In this document: piece after piece, positions 27,700 to 37,390 of the stretch
How the letters are laid out: each line of letters starts with the position of its first letter
Numbering within the stretch: position 1 is the stretch's first letter
NCBI RefSeq assembly: GCF_018449435.1
Contig: NZ_JAHCMU010000015.1
Location: 62,001-126,000, forward strand
Source: Flagellimonas sp. 389
Lineage (GTDB): Bacteria > Bacteroidota > Bacteroidia > Flavobacteriales > Flavobacteriaceae
Length of the DNA stretch: 64,000 nucleotides
Direction: 5' to 3'
Notes under the pieces: generated by a model
Seen by the model: the letters and a program-made list of their open reading frames with translations, nothing else
What the model was told of the DNA's origin: nothing
Databases searched by the model: none
Position numbers and translations under genes: made by a program

Positions 27700-28791
27700 A
27701 TGTTAAAAAAATATCCAATTTTTAAATGGACGCTAGTTGTCTTAACCGCTCTGTTCGTATTGATTCTTTCTTTTGGACTCTGGTTTAAAAGTTTAATTCC
27801 TCCTAAGAATATTGAAGTAGTAGCTTCAAAAATAGAAGACCTACCGTATCTATCGCAAAACATCCAATCGGTACGAGGCAAGATTCTTGCGGTCGTAACA
27901 AGTACCAAGACTATGGGGAATAGCGGTAAAAGTACTGGCTACGAACTCACCGAGTTGGCCCGTGCGTACTATGTGTTTGAAGCCAACGGTTTTGAAGTGG
28001 ACATTGCAAGTTCATTAGGGGGAAAACCTCCTGTGGTTATTGATGATGAAGATATGGGTGTATATGATTTTGCATTTTTAAATGACGTCACAGCTCAGAA
28101 TAAAGTTGATAGCACCATTCCATTAAAAGACGTGATCAAAGAAAATTATGAAGCGGTTTTCTTTGTTGGAGGTAAGGGAGCAATGTTCGATTTTCCAGAA
28201 AATAAAACCATTCAAGACATTGTTCGTGATTATTATCAATCCAATAAAGTTATTGGTGCTGTCTGTCATGGCCCGGCCGCTTTGGTCAATGTAACTTTGG
28301 ACAATGGTCGTTCCCTTTTGGAAAACAAAAGAGTAAGCGCTTTTACCAATGATGAAGAGTTGTTGCTTATTCCAGAGGCAGCATCGATATTCCCGTTTTT
28401 ATTGCAAGACAAGTTGATAGCTAAAGGCGCACGATTTAATGAAGGTGGAATGTACTTGGATAAGGTAAGCCATGATACTAATTTGGTAACAGGTCAAAAC
28501 CCTTGGTCCGTTTGGTCGGTTGCAGAAACTATGGTAAAACAATTAGGATATAAGCCAAAGTTCAGAGAAATTACCGATGAAGAGAATGCGGTCAATGTAT
28601 TAATTAGGTATGATCTACATGGTTCAAAAAGCGCAAAAGAACTGATAACACAAATGTTGAAAACCCAGAAAGTACCCATAAATCGGGTACTCATTGCGAA
28701 GCACGGCATTATTGCGGCAATGAAAGGGGATATCGGTCGATTTTTCGATATCATCAGTATGGTCTCTTTTATTAAACAAATGGAAGCTTAG
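27700..28791 (+). CDS. Membrane-anchored DJ-1/PfpI-family protein
   Basis: A 363-residue protein. ATG 27700 gives a basic start and one transmembrane helix (WTLVVLTALFVLILSFGLWF); the 15 codons upstream in frame look non-coding. Residues about 60-255 are a class I glutamine-amidotransferase-like (DJ-1/PfpI) domain with the nucleophile elbow GAVCHGPAALVNV, the FVGGKGAMFDF strand and GFEVDIASSLGG. The C-terminal about 100 residues (after LGYKPKFREI) are an extra region not found in plain DJ-1 proteins. The family includes glyoxalase III, chaperones and proteases. The AraC-type regulator begins 38 bases downstream and may control it. Confidence 0.8.
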   Translation: MLKKYPIFKWTLVVLTALFVLILSFGLWFKSLIPPKNIEVVASKIEDLPYLSQNIQSVRGKILAVVTSTKTMGNSGKSTGYELTELARAYYVFEANGFEVDIASSLGGKPPVVIDDEDMGVYDFAFLNDVTAQNKVDSTIPLKDVIKENYEAVFFVGGKGAMFDFPENKTIQDIVRDYYQSNKVIGAVCHGPAALVNVTLDNGRSLLENKRVSAFTNDEELLLIPEAASIFPFLLQDKLIAKGARFNEGGMYLDKVSHDTNLVTGQNPWSVWSVAETMVKQLGYKPKFREITDEENAVNVLIRYDLHGSKSAKELITQMLKTQKVPINRVLIAKHGIIAAMKGDIGRFFDIISMVSFIKQMEA

Positions 28792-28828
28792 AAACCCAGA
28801 TATCGTTAAATTCGAGAAAAATAATAGA

Positions 28829-29878
28829 TTGCCTTTTTTAGATATACTTCTTGTGTTGATTAGTGGTTCTGGGCTCTTGCACGGTATATTTTTTGCCTTT
28901 TACTTATGCTTTTTCAATAAAAAAAGAACAAAATCAAACCTCTTGCTGGGATTGCTATTGATCTTTATGGCATTTCGCATTGGCAAATCGGTCATGTTGT
29001 ATTTTGGAGATGACCTCGAACCCATTTTCATATTTACCGGTTTATCATTTCTATTGATAATTGGACCTTTATTACGATGGTATATTTTGGCAATGACAAC
29101 AACGGACTTTAAATTACCCAATTTTTATATATTGGAGTTGGTACCATTTGTTTTGATTTTCGGGATAAGCTTTTTTATAAGCAATAGTTGGTTCAACGAG
29201 GACAATGGTATAGCGGTTGCACTATTTGCAAGTACAATTATTTTCAGTTATCTACATTTAGCTTTTTACATTTTGAAATCTGCTATGATGGTGCGCAAGG
29301 TGATGAATGCCCATCCAAAGACACACCGTACCAAATCTCAAATTTCTATAGTGCATTGGTTACAGATTTTAATTGTTGGTTTTAGTATGATTTGGTTTTC
29401 ATATGTTTTAAATATCATAGAAGATACTGTTCCATATATTATAGGGCCCGTTATGTATTCTGTGGTCATCTACTACTTGAGTTACAAGGCATATAAACTT
29501 AATTCAACCCATATAGATGGAACTGTCTTTGCCCAAAATGAGAACGCTACACTATTTCAACGCATACGTGAATTAATGGTTGCTGAAAAGCTATATCTGG
29601 AATCTGATATTTCTCTGGTTCGTTTAAGCAATATTGTTGAAAAAAGCACTCAAAAAACATCGGAGGTTATAAATCAATATGCCAAACGCAACTTCAACGA
29701 TTTTATTAACTATTATCGAATTCAGGAGGCGAAAGAAATGCTCCTTGATAGTACTAGTAGAAAGTACACCATTTCTTCGATTGCTTTTGATATAGGTTTT
29801 AGCAGTTTATCATCTTTTAATATCGCATTCAAGAAATTTGAAGGTACAACTCCATCATCGTATAAGAAGAATAATTAG
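28829..29878 (+). CDS. Membrane-bound AraC-family transcriptional regulator
   Basis: A 349-residue regulator. About seven transmembrane helices fill residues 1-220. A C-terminal AraC DNA-binding domain (about 245-349) follows: SLVRLSNIVEKSTQKTSEVIN (first HTH), FNDFINYYRIQEAKEML, then ISSIAFDIGFSSLSSFNIAFKKFEGTTPSSYKK (second HTH and signature). The start is TTG 28829, since no ATG precedes the first membrane helix; this makes the exact N-terminus uncertain. The design suggests a regulator that senses a membrane or periplasmic signal directly. Its target is unknown, the preceding DJ-1 gene being one candidate. Confidence 0.85.
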   Translation: MPFLDILLVLISGSGLLHGIFFAFYLCFFNKKRTKSNLLLGLLLIFMAFRIGKSVMLYFGDDLEPIFIFTGLSFLLIIGPLLRWYILAMTTTDFKLPNFYILELVPFVLIFGISFFISNSWFNEDNGIAVALFASTIIFSYLHLAFYILKSAMMVRKVMNAHPKTHRTKSQISIVHWLQILIVGFSMIWFSYVLNIIEDTVPYIIGPVMYSVVIYYLSYKAYKLNSTHIDGTVFAQNENATLFQRIRELMVAEKLYLESDISLVRLSNIVEKSTQKTSEVINQYAKRNFNDFINYYRIQEAKEMLLDSTSRKYTISSIAFDIGFSSLSSFNIAFKKFEGTTPSSYKKNN

Positions 29879-30028
29879 GGCTAAACTATTGTTGACTATT
29901 TCATTTGGTTATAACATATTGAATTTCCTTTGCTTTTTAAAGGTATGCATTTCATCTAAACAACCGGAAAAATAACAATATATAGTGGTGTATAACGTTT
30001 TAGAGACCCTTACCCCAAAAATAATCTC

Positions 30029-31633
30029 ATGGTTCCCAAATCCAATGATTCTCAAACCAGTTGTAATTTCTACAACAGGATACTACTAGTTGCTTTTATA
30101 GTTTTTAATATTGCATGCGGTAAAGACGAAACAAAAACTACTTCGGAAAACGAAGAAGAATCCACTGAAGAGGATGGCACAAATACGCCCACTGAAGAAA
30201 ATTTCGATGCAGATGTGAACAAAGATGGGACGTTAAATATTTTATTATTGGGACCCAGTAAATCTATCAATTCCAGTACGCAGGCTTTCTCATTAGCTTC
30301 TGTTACAGAACAGTTGAACAACATTTTATCCCAAGATAATACGGTAACCACTACTGTAAATATTGAATATGAAGATACCTACAGGGAAAAGATTGTAAAC
30401 GTAGGTTTAGGTAGCAGTGCCAGCAATCAAATAGAGTATACCCATTATGCACATTCGTTGGTCCAATATTATTATTGGCCCGATGGACAGGAAAACCGTA
30501 TGTCTAACCTAAAAGGTGATGGAGAAAAGGATTGGGACTATGTAGTTATAGCAGCGGACCCATATATTGTTTCAAAAATACCAGGATTTTATTCTTTAGG
30601 TGTCAATAAGATTGCTACTAAAATAACTGAGGGCAGTGCCAAGCCACTTTTACTAATGCAATGGCCGAAAAGCGAACAAAATACAACTTCCATTTCCAAT
30701 TTTGAAGATTTTACATATCGTACTGCTGCTGGTGCACTCGTAGATTTGGAAGTGGTACCTGCAGGACTTGCCTGGCAGGATTTATCTTCAGAATTAAAAG
30801 ATGAGCAGTCTGCACACCCCTCACCAAATGGAGCTTATCTAACAGCAGCAGCAATCTACGCACATATATATAATGAAAACCCATCAATTTCTGATTATAT
30901 ATATAACGACGCCTTGGCCGATGCTGCCCTATCAGGTGTTAAGGAAGCAAAGTCCAAAACTCACTTTTCAGGAGAACACAGCTATAATTCTCCCTTTAAA
31001 AGCGGTACTGTAAATGAATCCATAATACGATACAACCATACAGGTTCCAGCACTGAAAATGGAATCATTGGCGGTTTAAACTGGGTTATTGCAAAAGTAG
31101 ATGGAACGACTTTACAAAGAGATGGTGCCGCTACCGTAAACTTTAATCTGGGAAGGGCGAATACTAATTTTGAAACTAACAAACGTTATAAAATAGATGC
31201 CGGCAAGTTTAATTTCTCTATAGGTTTTCCTATGCAAGATGGCTCTGTTACCGGAGACACTTCTATGCTTTATGGTATCGATAAAAGAGGTATTCAATCG
31301 GAAAATGGTACGGATTTGGGAGTGGCATTATATATGATTCGTGAAAACGAATTACCTACGGCCAGAGCAGTTCCCATACGCGCTTTATATGCCCAAATGA
31401 AAGAACTAAACATAACAGATTCTGCCTATCGTGATAACTGGCATATGAGCAGGGACTTAGATAAGGCCATTGGTGGATAAATTTATACTTTGTTAACAGG
31501 TAAATGTGATATAGGTGCAGAACCTTCCGATGCATCCTCTGGAGCATGGCGTTCATGGCGCGCACACAAAATTGGGTATGAAACAGCTTGGAACGTTATG
31601 TCTCTTGAAGGCAAGTTACCCAGTTGTAATTAG
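30029..31633 (+). pseudogene. SGNH-like hydrolase lipoprotein gene with in-frame stop
   Basis: A lipoprotein gene (lipobox FNIACG, then a long acidic linker rich in Glu and Thr) with an SGNH/GDSL-like hydrolase fold: strand LNILLLGPSKS at the block I position, LLLMQWP and HPSPNGAYLTAAAIYAHI at the block V position. The frame stops at TAA 31478-31480 after DLDKAIGG, giving 483 residues. In the same frame translation resumes as IYTLLTGKCDIGAEPSDASS and continues with GAWRSWRAHKIGYETAWNVM to a TAG at 31631-31633. This 50-codon tail has strongly protein-like composition, so the full gene was probably 534 codons. Either the last part has been lost recently or the TAA is read through. The C-terminal tail lies outside the putative active-site blocks, so the truncated form may still work. 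Confidence 0.7.
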
Positions 31634-31874
31634 AGCCTTTTACTGGTTTAAGAACACTTTCATAAAATACTAGTCTAGCTACTAATACCTCTAAAATAAC
31701 TGAATAGAACTTGCAGTAATGGGGGAGTGGTATCTGTTTTTTATAGTAAGAACCCGTAAATTATCTTATCTAACTATGGGTACTTTCTATCTATTGATAA
31801 ACCCCATAAAGCTATTAAATTAATATATAATATACCTGTTTAGTTTCTTTATGGTCAACTAAATACCATGAAGA

Positions 31875-33146
31875 ATGAAAGGGTTTTCACTCCTTATTTT
31901 TATAATCCTTTTAAACGTGTCTTGCCGCTTACAAGAGAGTGTGGCTAAAACCAAATACGTCAAGAAAAACTTAGATAGTCCAGTGATGAAGCTTATAGGC
32001 GGTCATTGGTTTAACGGAGAGACATTTGAAAAGAAAACCGTTTGGCTCAAAGAAGGACTTATCAATTTTAAAAGTACCGGTAAAGAAGTAGATACTGTTA
32101 TAGATGTATCGGGCAAATATATTATACCACCATTTGCAGAAGCCCATAATCATAATCTGGAAAGTGCATACGGATTGGATAAAAGAATTGCTTCGTATTT
32201 AGGTAACGGTGTTTTTTATGTGAAGCTTTTATCCTCCATAAAAAAAAGAATAGACCCGCTAATGACAAGATATAATATTCCGAAAGGTATTGACATAAGT
32301 TTGGCACATGCGCCATTGACGGCAAGAGGAGGACATCCTGTGGGACTCAGGAAAAGATATCTTGACAAAGGTTATTTTGATGGATTGTTCAATTCCATTG
32401 AAGAAATTGAATTTCATGGGTATGTGCTCATCGATACCAAAGAAGAATTGGAAAGTAAGTGGGGCAGTATCATGTCATTTTCACCAGATTTCATCAAATT
32501 GAATCTTTTACATTCCGAAGAATACGAAAAACGAAAAAATGAAACTGCATATTTTGGTAAAAAGGGATTGAATCCTAAATTGATTGCTTCAATAGTCGAA
32601 AAGGCACATGCTGAAGGATTAAGAGTAAGTACACATGTGGAAACAGCATATGATTTCCATGTTGCAGTAAGCGCCGGAGTGGATGAAATTGCTCACCTAC
32701 CTGAAATAAAAAACGGAAAACCAATTCATAAAAAAGATGTGATTTTAGCCAAAGAAAAAGGTGTTGTAGTGGTTACAACGGTATCTCTTGTTTCAAAAAA
32801 ACAAAAAAGCACGAATTATCAAGATTTATTGAACAACATTAAATCAAACCTACGACTATTAAAAGATGAGGGTGTTACTATGGCAATAGGGTCGGATATG
32901 TATAATGATAATTCATCAGGTGAATTTCAAATACTAAATCAGTTGAAGGTATTTAGTAATTTGGAATTGTTGCAAATGTGGACAAAAAATGCTGTCCAAA
33001 CCATTTTCCCCAATAGAAAAGTAGGAGAACTAAAAGAAGGGTATGAGGCAAGTTTTCTAGTTTTAGATACAAATCCATTACAAGATATTGCGCAAATACA
33101 TAAAAACATTGGACTAAGAGTAAAACAAGGTGTAATTTTAAAATGA
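31875..33146 (+). CDS. Amidohydrolase-family lipoprotein
   Basis: A 423-residue envelope lipoprotein (lipobox LLNVSC) with an imidazolonepropionase-like amidohydrolase domain. Metal-binding features: AEAHNHNLE (an HxH-type first motif), the His of VSTHVETAYDFHVA, EIAHLPE and the final Asp in AIGSDMYND. The flanking small beta-sandwich is split between the N-terminus (KLIGGHWFNG, VIDVSGKYIIPPF) and the C-terminus (KVGELKEGYEASFLVLDTNPLQDI), as usual. Members hydrolyse C-N bonds of cyclic amides or dipeptides. The true substrate is unknown. A LytS/LytTR pair follows after 39 bases and may regulate it. Confidence 0.85.
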   Translation: MKGFSLLIFIILLNVSCRLQESVAKTKYVKKNLDSPVMKLIGGHWFNGETFEKKTVWLKEGLINFKSTGKEVDTVIDVSGKYIIPPFAEAHNHNLESAYGLDKRIASYLGNGVFYVKLLSSIKKRIDPLMTRYNIPKGIDISLAHAPLTARGGHPVGLRKRYLDKGYFDGLFNSIEEIEFHGYVLIDTKEELESKWGSIMSFSPDFIKLNLLHSEEYEKRKNETAYFGKKGLNPKLIASIVEKAHAEGLRVSTHVETAYDFHVAVSAGVDEIAHLPEIKNGKPIHKKDVILAKEKGVVVVTTVSLVSKKQKSTNYQDLLNNIKSNLRLLKDEGVTMAIGSDMYNDNSSGEFQILNQLKVFSNLELLQMWTKNAVQTIFPNRKVGELKEGYEASFLVLDTNPLQDIAQIHKNIGLRVKQGVILK

Positions 33147-33185
33147 TTACTTAAGTTTCTTTGGCTTTAGTTAAACAGAACTCCT

Positions 33186-34232
33186 ATGAATTATGGCAAT
33201 CTAATCAAACATGTTCTTTTTTGGATGCTATTTCTTTTTTTATGGAGTGTTCGCGACCTTAATTACCATACTGATATCTTAGAAAATTTAGAGACCAATA
33301 TATTTACGTTCATTCCCTATGTTTTCCTGGTTTATTTCAACTTATATTTCTTGATGCCAAAGTTTCTATTAAAAAAAAGGATGATCAGTTATGCGGTAAT
33401 ATTAGTAGTAGGTATTATAATTACTACGTTATTTTCGTCTTACTATCTCAATTTTTATTTTAAAAATATTAATATCCATTTGCCGACTTCAGAGTTCTTT
33501 ATAAGCATTTCTGGAAAAATTGCCATTACTACCGAAGTTATCCTGTCCTTATGTTTATCCATGACCCTTTTTCTTACTGATGAATGGTACAGAAATGAGC
33601 GCTCTATAAGAGAAATAGGACAGAAGCAAATTGAAACCGAATTAAACTTATTAAAAAATCAAATCAACCCACATTTTCTCTTTAATTCATTAAATAGTAT
33701 TTATATCATGTTGGGCAGGAACTTAGAAAGTGGAAAAAAAATGCTACTTCAGTTTTCAGAGATATTAAGCCATCAGTTGTACGAAACCGGTAAGAAGCAT
33801 ATCGCTTTGGAACGGGAATTTGAGAATCTGAAAAACTATATTGATATTGAAAGAATTCGACATGAGGACCTTGTTACGGTCTCATATGAATTTCCTGATA
33901 ATCAAGAAGGATTGACAATCGTCCCTATGCTTTTAATGCCCATAGTTGAAAATGCTTTTAAACATGGACAAAGCAGTCAGGGGTATTGGGTAAAAATAGA
34001 GGCCATTATAGCGTCTGGACAAACTTTGAATTTTACGGTAGAAAACACCGTATCGAATTCACAAACCGAAAATTCATTTAGGGAGGGTAGAGGTATAGGT
34101 TTGGCCAATGTCAAAAGAAGATTGGAACTAATTTATCCAAATAGACATCTTTTTAATACGGAATGTAAAAAAGGTACCTTCACTGTAAATCTAAAAATTC
34201 AACTAAATGAAAATAAGCTGTTTAGTAGTTGA
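33186..34232 (+). CDS. LytS/YehU-type sensor histidine kinase
   Basis: A 348-residue sensor kinase. Four transmembrane helices lie in residues 1-135. A short coiled coil leads to the His_kinase domain with the phospho-acceptor motif NQINPHFLFNSLNSIYIM (about residues 156-174) and a degenerate ATPase part (PMLLMPIVENAFKHG N-box, GRGIGLANVKRRLELIYP G-box). It lacks a periplasmic sensor domain, so the signal is probably membrane-borne. Its 3' end overlaps the response-regulator gene by 26 bases, a sign of translational coupling. Confidence 0.93.
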   Translation: MNYGNLIKHVLFWMLFLFLWSVRDLNYHTDILENLETNIFTFIPYVFLVYFNLYFLMPKFLLKKRMISYAVILVVGIIITTLFSSYYLNFYFKNINIHLPTSEFFISISGKIAITTEVILSLCLSMTLFLTDEWYRNERSIREIGQKQIETELNLLKNQINPHFLFNSLNSIYIMLGRNLESGKKMLLQFSEILSHQLYETGKKHIALEREFENLKNYIDIERIRHEDLVTVSYEFPDNQEGLTIVPMLLMPIVENAFKHGQSSQGYWVKIEAIIASGQTLNFTVENTVSNSQTENSFREGRGIGLANVKRRLELIYPNRHLFNTECKKGTFTVNLKIQLNENKLFSS

Positions 34233-34917
34233 TGATGAACCATTGGCAAGAAAAGGATTAGAGGATTTTATCGACCAAACCCCATTTTTAGAGCATGTAA
34301 AATCATGTTCCTCTGCTATTGAGGCCAAACAATTCTTAAAACAAAATGCAGTTAGTATTATGTTTTTGGACATTCAGATGCCAGACATGAGCGGAGTTGA
34401 ACTAATGCAAATGCTTTCGAACCCTCCAAAGGTCATATTTACAACGGCTCATCGGGAATTTGCATTAGATGGATTTGAGCTTAATGTAGTTGACTTTTTA
34501 CTTAAACCCTTTTCATATAATAGATTTCTCAAAGCAGTTCATAAAACCATTGCTTTGGATGCTAAAAAAATAGAGTTTAAAGAAGTTAAGCATCATATTT
34601 TCATCAAGTGCGATGGAATGATAATCAAGGTTTTAATTGATACTATTACATATATAGAAACTGCGAAGGATTACGTAAAGATACATACCGTTGACACTAG
34701 TTATCTTACCCTAGTGACATTAAAGCAAATCGAAAAAGAATTGCCAAAAGAAAAATTTATAAGGGTTCATCGTTATTATCTCGTAGGGTTACAACATATA
34801 GTGAAGCTCGAAGGAAATTTGATATATGTAGCAGGACATCGAATTAAAATAAGTCGAGCGTTAAGAAATCAAGTTTATGAAACTATTATTGGAAATAAAC
34901 TTATTGAACGATCTTGA
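34207..34917 (+). CDS. LytTR-family response regulator
   Basis: A 236-residue response regulator, partner of the kinase upstream. Receiver domain 1-115: VVDDEPLARKGLE, phospho-acceptor Asp in MFLDIQMPDMSG, Thr in VIFTTAHREFA and Lys in DFLLKPFSY. LytTR DNA-binding domain about 130-232: HHIFIKCDGMIIKVL, ITYIETAKDYVKIHT and FIRVHRYYLVGLQHI. LytTR regulators bind direct repeats with a 10-11 base spacing. Targets here are not evident; the upstream amidohydrolase gene is a candidate. Confidence 0.93.
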   Translation: MKISCLVVDDEPLARKGLEDFIDQTPFLEHVKSCSSAIEAKQFLKQNAVSIMFLDIQMPDMSGVELMQMLSNPPKVIFTTAHREFALDGFELNVVDFLLKPFSYNRFLKAVHKTIALDAKKIEFKEVKHHIFIKCDGMIIKVLIDTITYIETAKDYVKIHTVDTSYLTLVTLKQIEKELPKEKFIRVHRYYLVGLQHIVKLEGNLIYVAGHRIKISRALRNQVYETIIGNKLIERS

Positions 34918-35000
34918 TTATTGCTTCAATCACAGGCTAAGTCTAACAAAAATGCACCAGAATGCTCAGTATATCTTAACCTGTTCGAATCTGAGCTTTG

Positions 35001-35028
35001 TTGATAACACTTTTCATAACTAGTTTTT
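35001..35028 (+). promoter_or_regulatory. Candidate nrdG-nrdD promoter
   Basis: TTG at 35001-35003 and TAGTTTTT at 35021-35028, 17 bases apart, match the Bacteroidota promoter pattern at all but the last base of the -7 box. A start near 35035 would leave a leader of about 60 bases before nrdG. Pattern match only. Confidence 0.45.
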
Positions 35029-35097
35029 CAGAGCAAAAAAAGAGATAATTCTATTTTTAATTTTATAGATGATTAAAAGGTCATTTATTAATTTATT

Positions 35098-35547
35098 ATG
35101 TATTGTCATAGTTTCAATGTTGTGCTTCAGGAGGTTCCGGGAGAAGTAAGCCTTTGTTTTTCAATTTCAGGGTGTCCTCTTAGATGTGAAGGATGTCATT
35201 CTCCATTTTTATGGAAAAAGGGAACTGGGACAAAATTGACCCAAAAACTATATGAAGACATCCTCCATAAGTATTATGGATTTGCCACCTGTGTCATTTT
35301 TATGGGAGGGGAATGGCACAAAAATGAATTGATAAGCAGTTTGAAATATGCCCAAGACAAAGGATATAAAACCTGTGTTTATACGGGGCAAGACCAATTA
35401 GATCTAGAAATTTTAAAGCACCTGACCTGGGTCAAGACCGGAAGATGGGACAAATCTTTAGGAGGTTTGGAGAGCAAGACTACCAATCAGGAGTTTATCG
35501 AAGTAAAAACAAAAAAACGACTTAATCATCTATTCCTTAAAACTTAA
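35098..35547 (+). CDS. nrdG: Anaerobic ribonucleotide reductase activating enzyme
   Basis: A 149-residue radical-SAM activase for class III ribonucleotide reductase. The cluster motif is C26-x3-C30-x2-C33 (SGCPLRCEGCHSPF). The GGEW stretch and the short length fit the NrdG branch. It binds a [4Fe-4S] cluster, cleaves S-adenosylmethionine and places the glycyl radical on NrdD under anoxic conditions. It lies 5 bases upstream of nrdD, in the order activase first, which is the reverse of E. coli nrdD-nrdG. The oxygen-labile cluster points to use only when oxygen is scarce. Confidence 0.93.
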   Translation: MYCHSFNVVLQEVPGEVSLCFSISGCPLRCEGCHSPFLWKKGTGTKLTQKLYEDILHKYYGFATCVIFMGGEWHKNELISSLKYAQDKGYKTCVYTGQDQLDLEILKHLTWVKTGRWDKSLGGLESKTTNQEFIEVKTKKRLNHLFLKT

Positions 35548-35552
35548 AATCT

Positions 35553-37334
35553 ATGTTACGACTTTCAGACGGTCAAATAGCAAAAAAAATCAACTTTATT
35601 AACGATTATTTACATTCAGCCAATGCTGCGGATGGTTCTAAAATGGATGCCAATGCCAATGTAACTTCAAAAAACATTGCGACAATGGAAGCTGAACTAA
35701 ATAAGGATATTAACATACAGGTGAACCGGGCACTGGTAAAACAAAAGATAGCGTCCTTGTTCGGGGATGAGCTGGCAAACGAATATACAAGACAGATAGA
35801 ATCCCACGAAATATATATACACGACGAAACTTCTTTAAAACCATATTGTGTATCCATAAGCATGTACCCATTTTTGTTGGACGGACTTACAAAGCTTGGG
35901 GGAGAAAGTAAAGCTCCCAACCATTTGGAAAGCTATTGTGGCGAATTCGTGAATCTAGTTTTTGCAGTAAGTTCCCAATTCGCAGGTGCCTTGGCCACAG
36001 TTGAGTTCTTATTGTATTTTGACCATTTTGCAGCCAAGGACTATGGTGTAGATTATCTGAATACTCACAAAAAACTAATCGAAAATCATTTACAACATGT
36101 AATCTATGCGATTAATCAACCTGCCGCTGCCAGAGGATATCAGTCTGTATTCTGGAATCTCTCCATTTATGATGAAGCCTATTTTAACAGTATGTTCGGG
36201 GATTTCGTATTTCCTAATATGACCAGACCCCATTGGGAAAGCATAAAAAAGCTACAGAAGTTTTTTATGAAATGGTTCAATGAAGAACGAAAAAAGGCCA
36301 TCCTGACTTTTCCAGTCGTCACAGCGGCGATGTTGGTAAAAAATGGAACTCCTGTTGATACACAATTTACCGATATGTGCGCACATGAATTGAGCGAAGG
36401 AAATTCTTTTTTCATCTATCAATCCGAAAATGCGGATAGTCTGGCGTCTTGCTGCCGACTACGAAACGAAATCAGTGACAGTACTTTTAGTTATTCCCTT
36501 GGAGCCGGTGGTGTGGCAACGGGATCTATAAATGTAATAACGTTGAACATGAACAGGCTAATTCAAAAAAAAGCTGATATCGTTGAAGAAGTTCGGAAAG
36601 TCCATAAATATCAAGTAGCCTATAGAAAGCTTATGAATGAATACGATGAAGCAGGATTACTTCCTGTTTACCGTGCCGGTTTTATAGCTATGGACAAACA
36701 ATTTTTGACTATAGGAATCAATGGTATGGTAGAAGCGGCCGAAAGCCAAGGTATAAAAGTGGGCAATCACGCATCGTATAAAAGTTTTGTGAATAGATAC
36801 CTTAAGGCTATCTATAAAGAGAATAGGGCGGCAAAGGAACAATATGGATATATGTTCAATACTGAATTCGTTCCTGCCGAAAACTTAGGTGTAAAAAATG
36901 CCAAATGGGACAGGGAAGACGGTTTGTTTGTTCCCAGGGATTGTTACAATTCCTATTTCTATGTAGTTGAAGACCCTAAAACCAATTCGTTGGATAAAAT
37001 TATGTTGCACGGTAAGGAAATCATACAATACTTGGACGGGGGGTCGGCATTACATCTTAATTTAGAGGAAACTCCCAATAAACAAGGGTTTATAAAGCTT
37101 ATTCATGCAACGGCAGCGGCAGGATGCAATTACTTCTGTTTTAACATAAAGATTACGGTTTGCAACGATTGTTCGCATATCGACAAACGTACTTTGTTGA
37201 AATGCAGTAACTGTAACTCCCAAAATGTAGATTATGCTACCCGGGTGATAGGCTATTTAAAACGCGTGTCCAGTTTTAGTTCCAATCGGCAGAAAGAGCA
37301 TCAATTGAGGCATTACCATACACAGGAAGCATAA
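35553..37334 (+). CDS. nrdD: Class III anaerobic ribonucleoside-triphosphate reductase
   Basis: A 593-residue glycyl-radical enzyme that makes deoxyribonucleotides without oxygen. The glycyl-radical loop is RVIGYLKRVSSF, with Gly567. The zinc site has Cys537, Cys540, Cys551 and Cys554 (VCNDC and KCSNC). The radical-transfer cysteines lie in LKPYCVSI and LASCCRLRNE. The N-terminus begins almost directly at the catalytic domain (NANVTSKNI), so the about 90-residue ATP-cone of many NrdD proteins is missing; overall activity control by ATP/dATP at that site should be absent. It is translated with NrdG. An uncharacterised gene follows after 219 bases. Confidence 0.95.
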   Translation: MLRLSDGQIAKKINFINDYLHSANAADGSKMDANANVTSKNIATMEAELNKDINIQVNRALVKQKIASLFGDELANEYTRQIESHEIYIHDETSLKPYCVSISMYPFLLDGLTKLGGESKAPNHLESYCGEFVNLVFAVSSQFAGALATVEFLLYFDHFAAKDYGVDYLNTHKKLIENHLQHVIYAINQPAAARGYQSVFWNLSIYDEAYFNSMFGDFVFPNMTRPHWESIKKLQKFFMKWFNEERKKAILTFPVVTAAMLVKNGTPVDTQFTDMCAHELSEGNSFFIYQSENADSLASCCRLRNEISDSTFSYSLGAGGVATGSINVITLNMNRLIQKKADIVEEVRKVHKYQVAYRKLMNEYDEAGLLPVYRAGFIAMDKQFLTIGINGMVEAAESQGIKVGNHASYKSFVNRYLKAIYKENRAAKEQYGYMFNTEFVPAENLGVKNAKWDREDGLFVPRDCYNSYFYVVEDPKTNSLDKIMLHGKEIIQYLDGGSALHLNLEETPNKQGFIKLIHATAAAGCNYFCFNIKITVCNDCSHIDKRTLLKCSNCNSQNVDYATRVIGYLKRVSSFSSNRQKEHQLRHYHTQEA

Positions 37335-37368
37335 TTAGACCAGCTTGTTTAAAATTTAGTAGGTTTTA

Positions 37369-37390
37369 AAACATGATAATTGTCGTGTTT
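37369..37390. promoter_or_regulatory. 22-bp operator-like palindrome downstream of nrdD
   Basis: The 22-bp dyad has half-sites AAACATGATAA and TTGTCGTGTTT, with 9 of 11 positions complementary and no spacer. It lies 35 bases after the nrdD stop. The form (two 11-bp halves, AT-rich centre) resembles operators of Rrf2-family regulators such as NsrR, and an Rrf2 gene lies 2 kb downstream. Binding is inferred. Confidence 0.4.
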
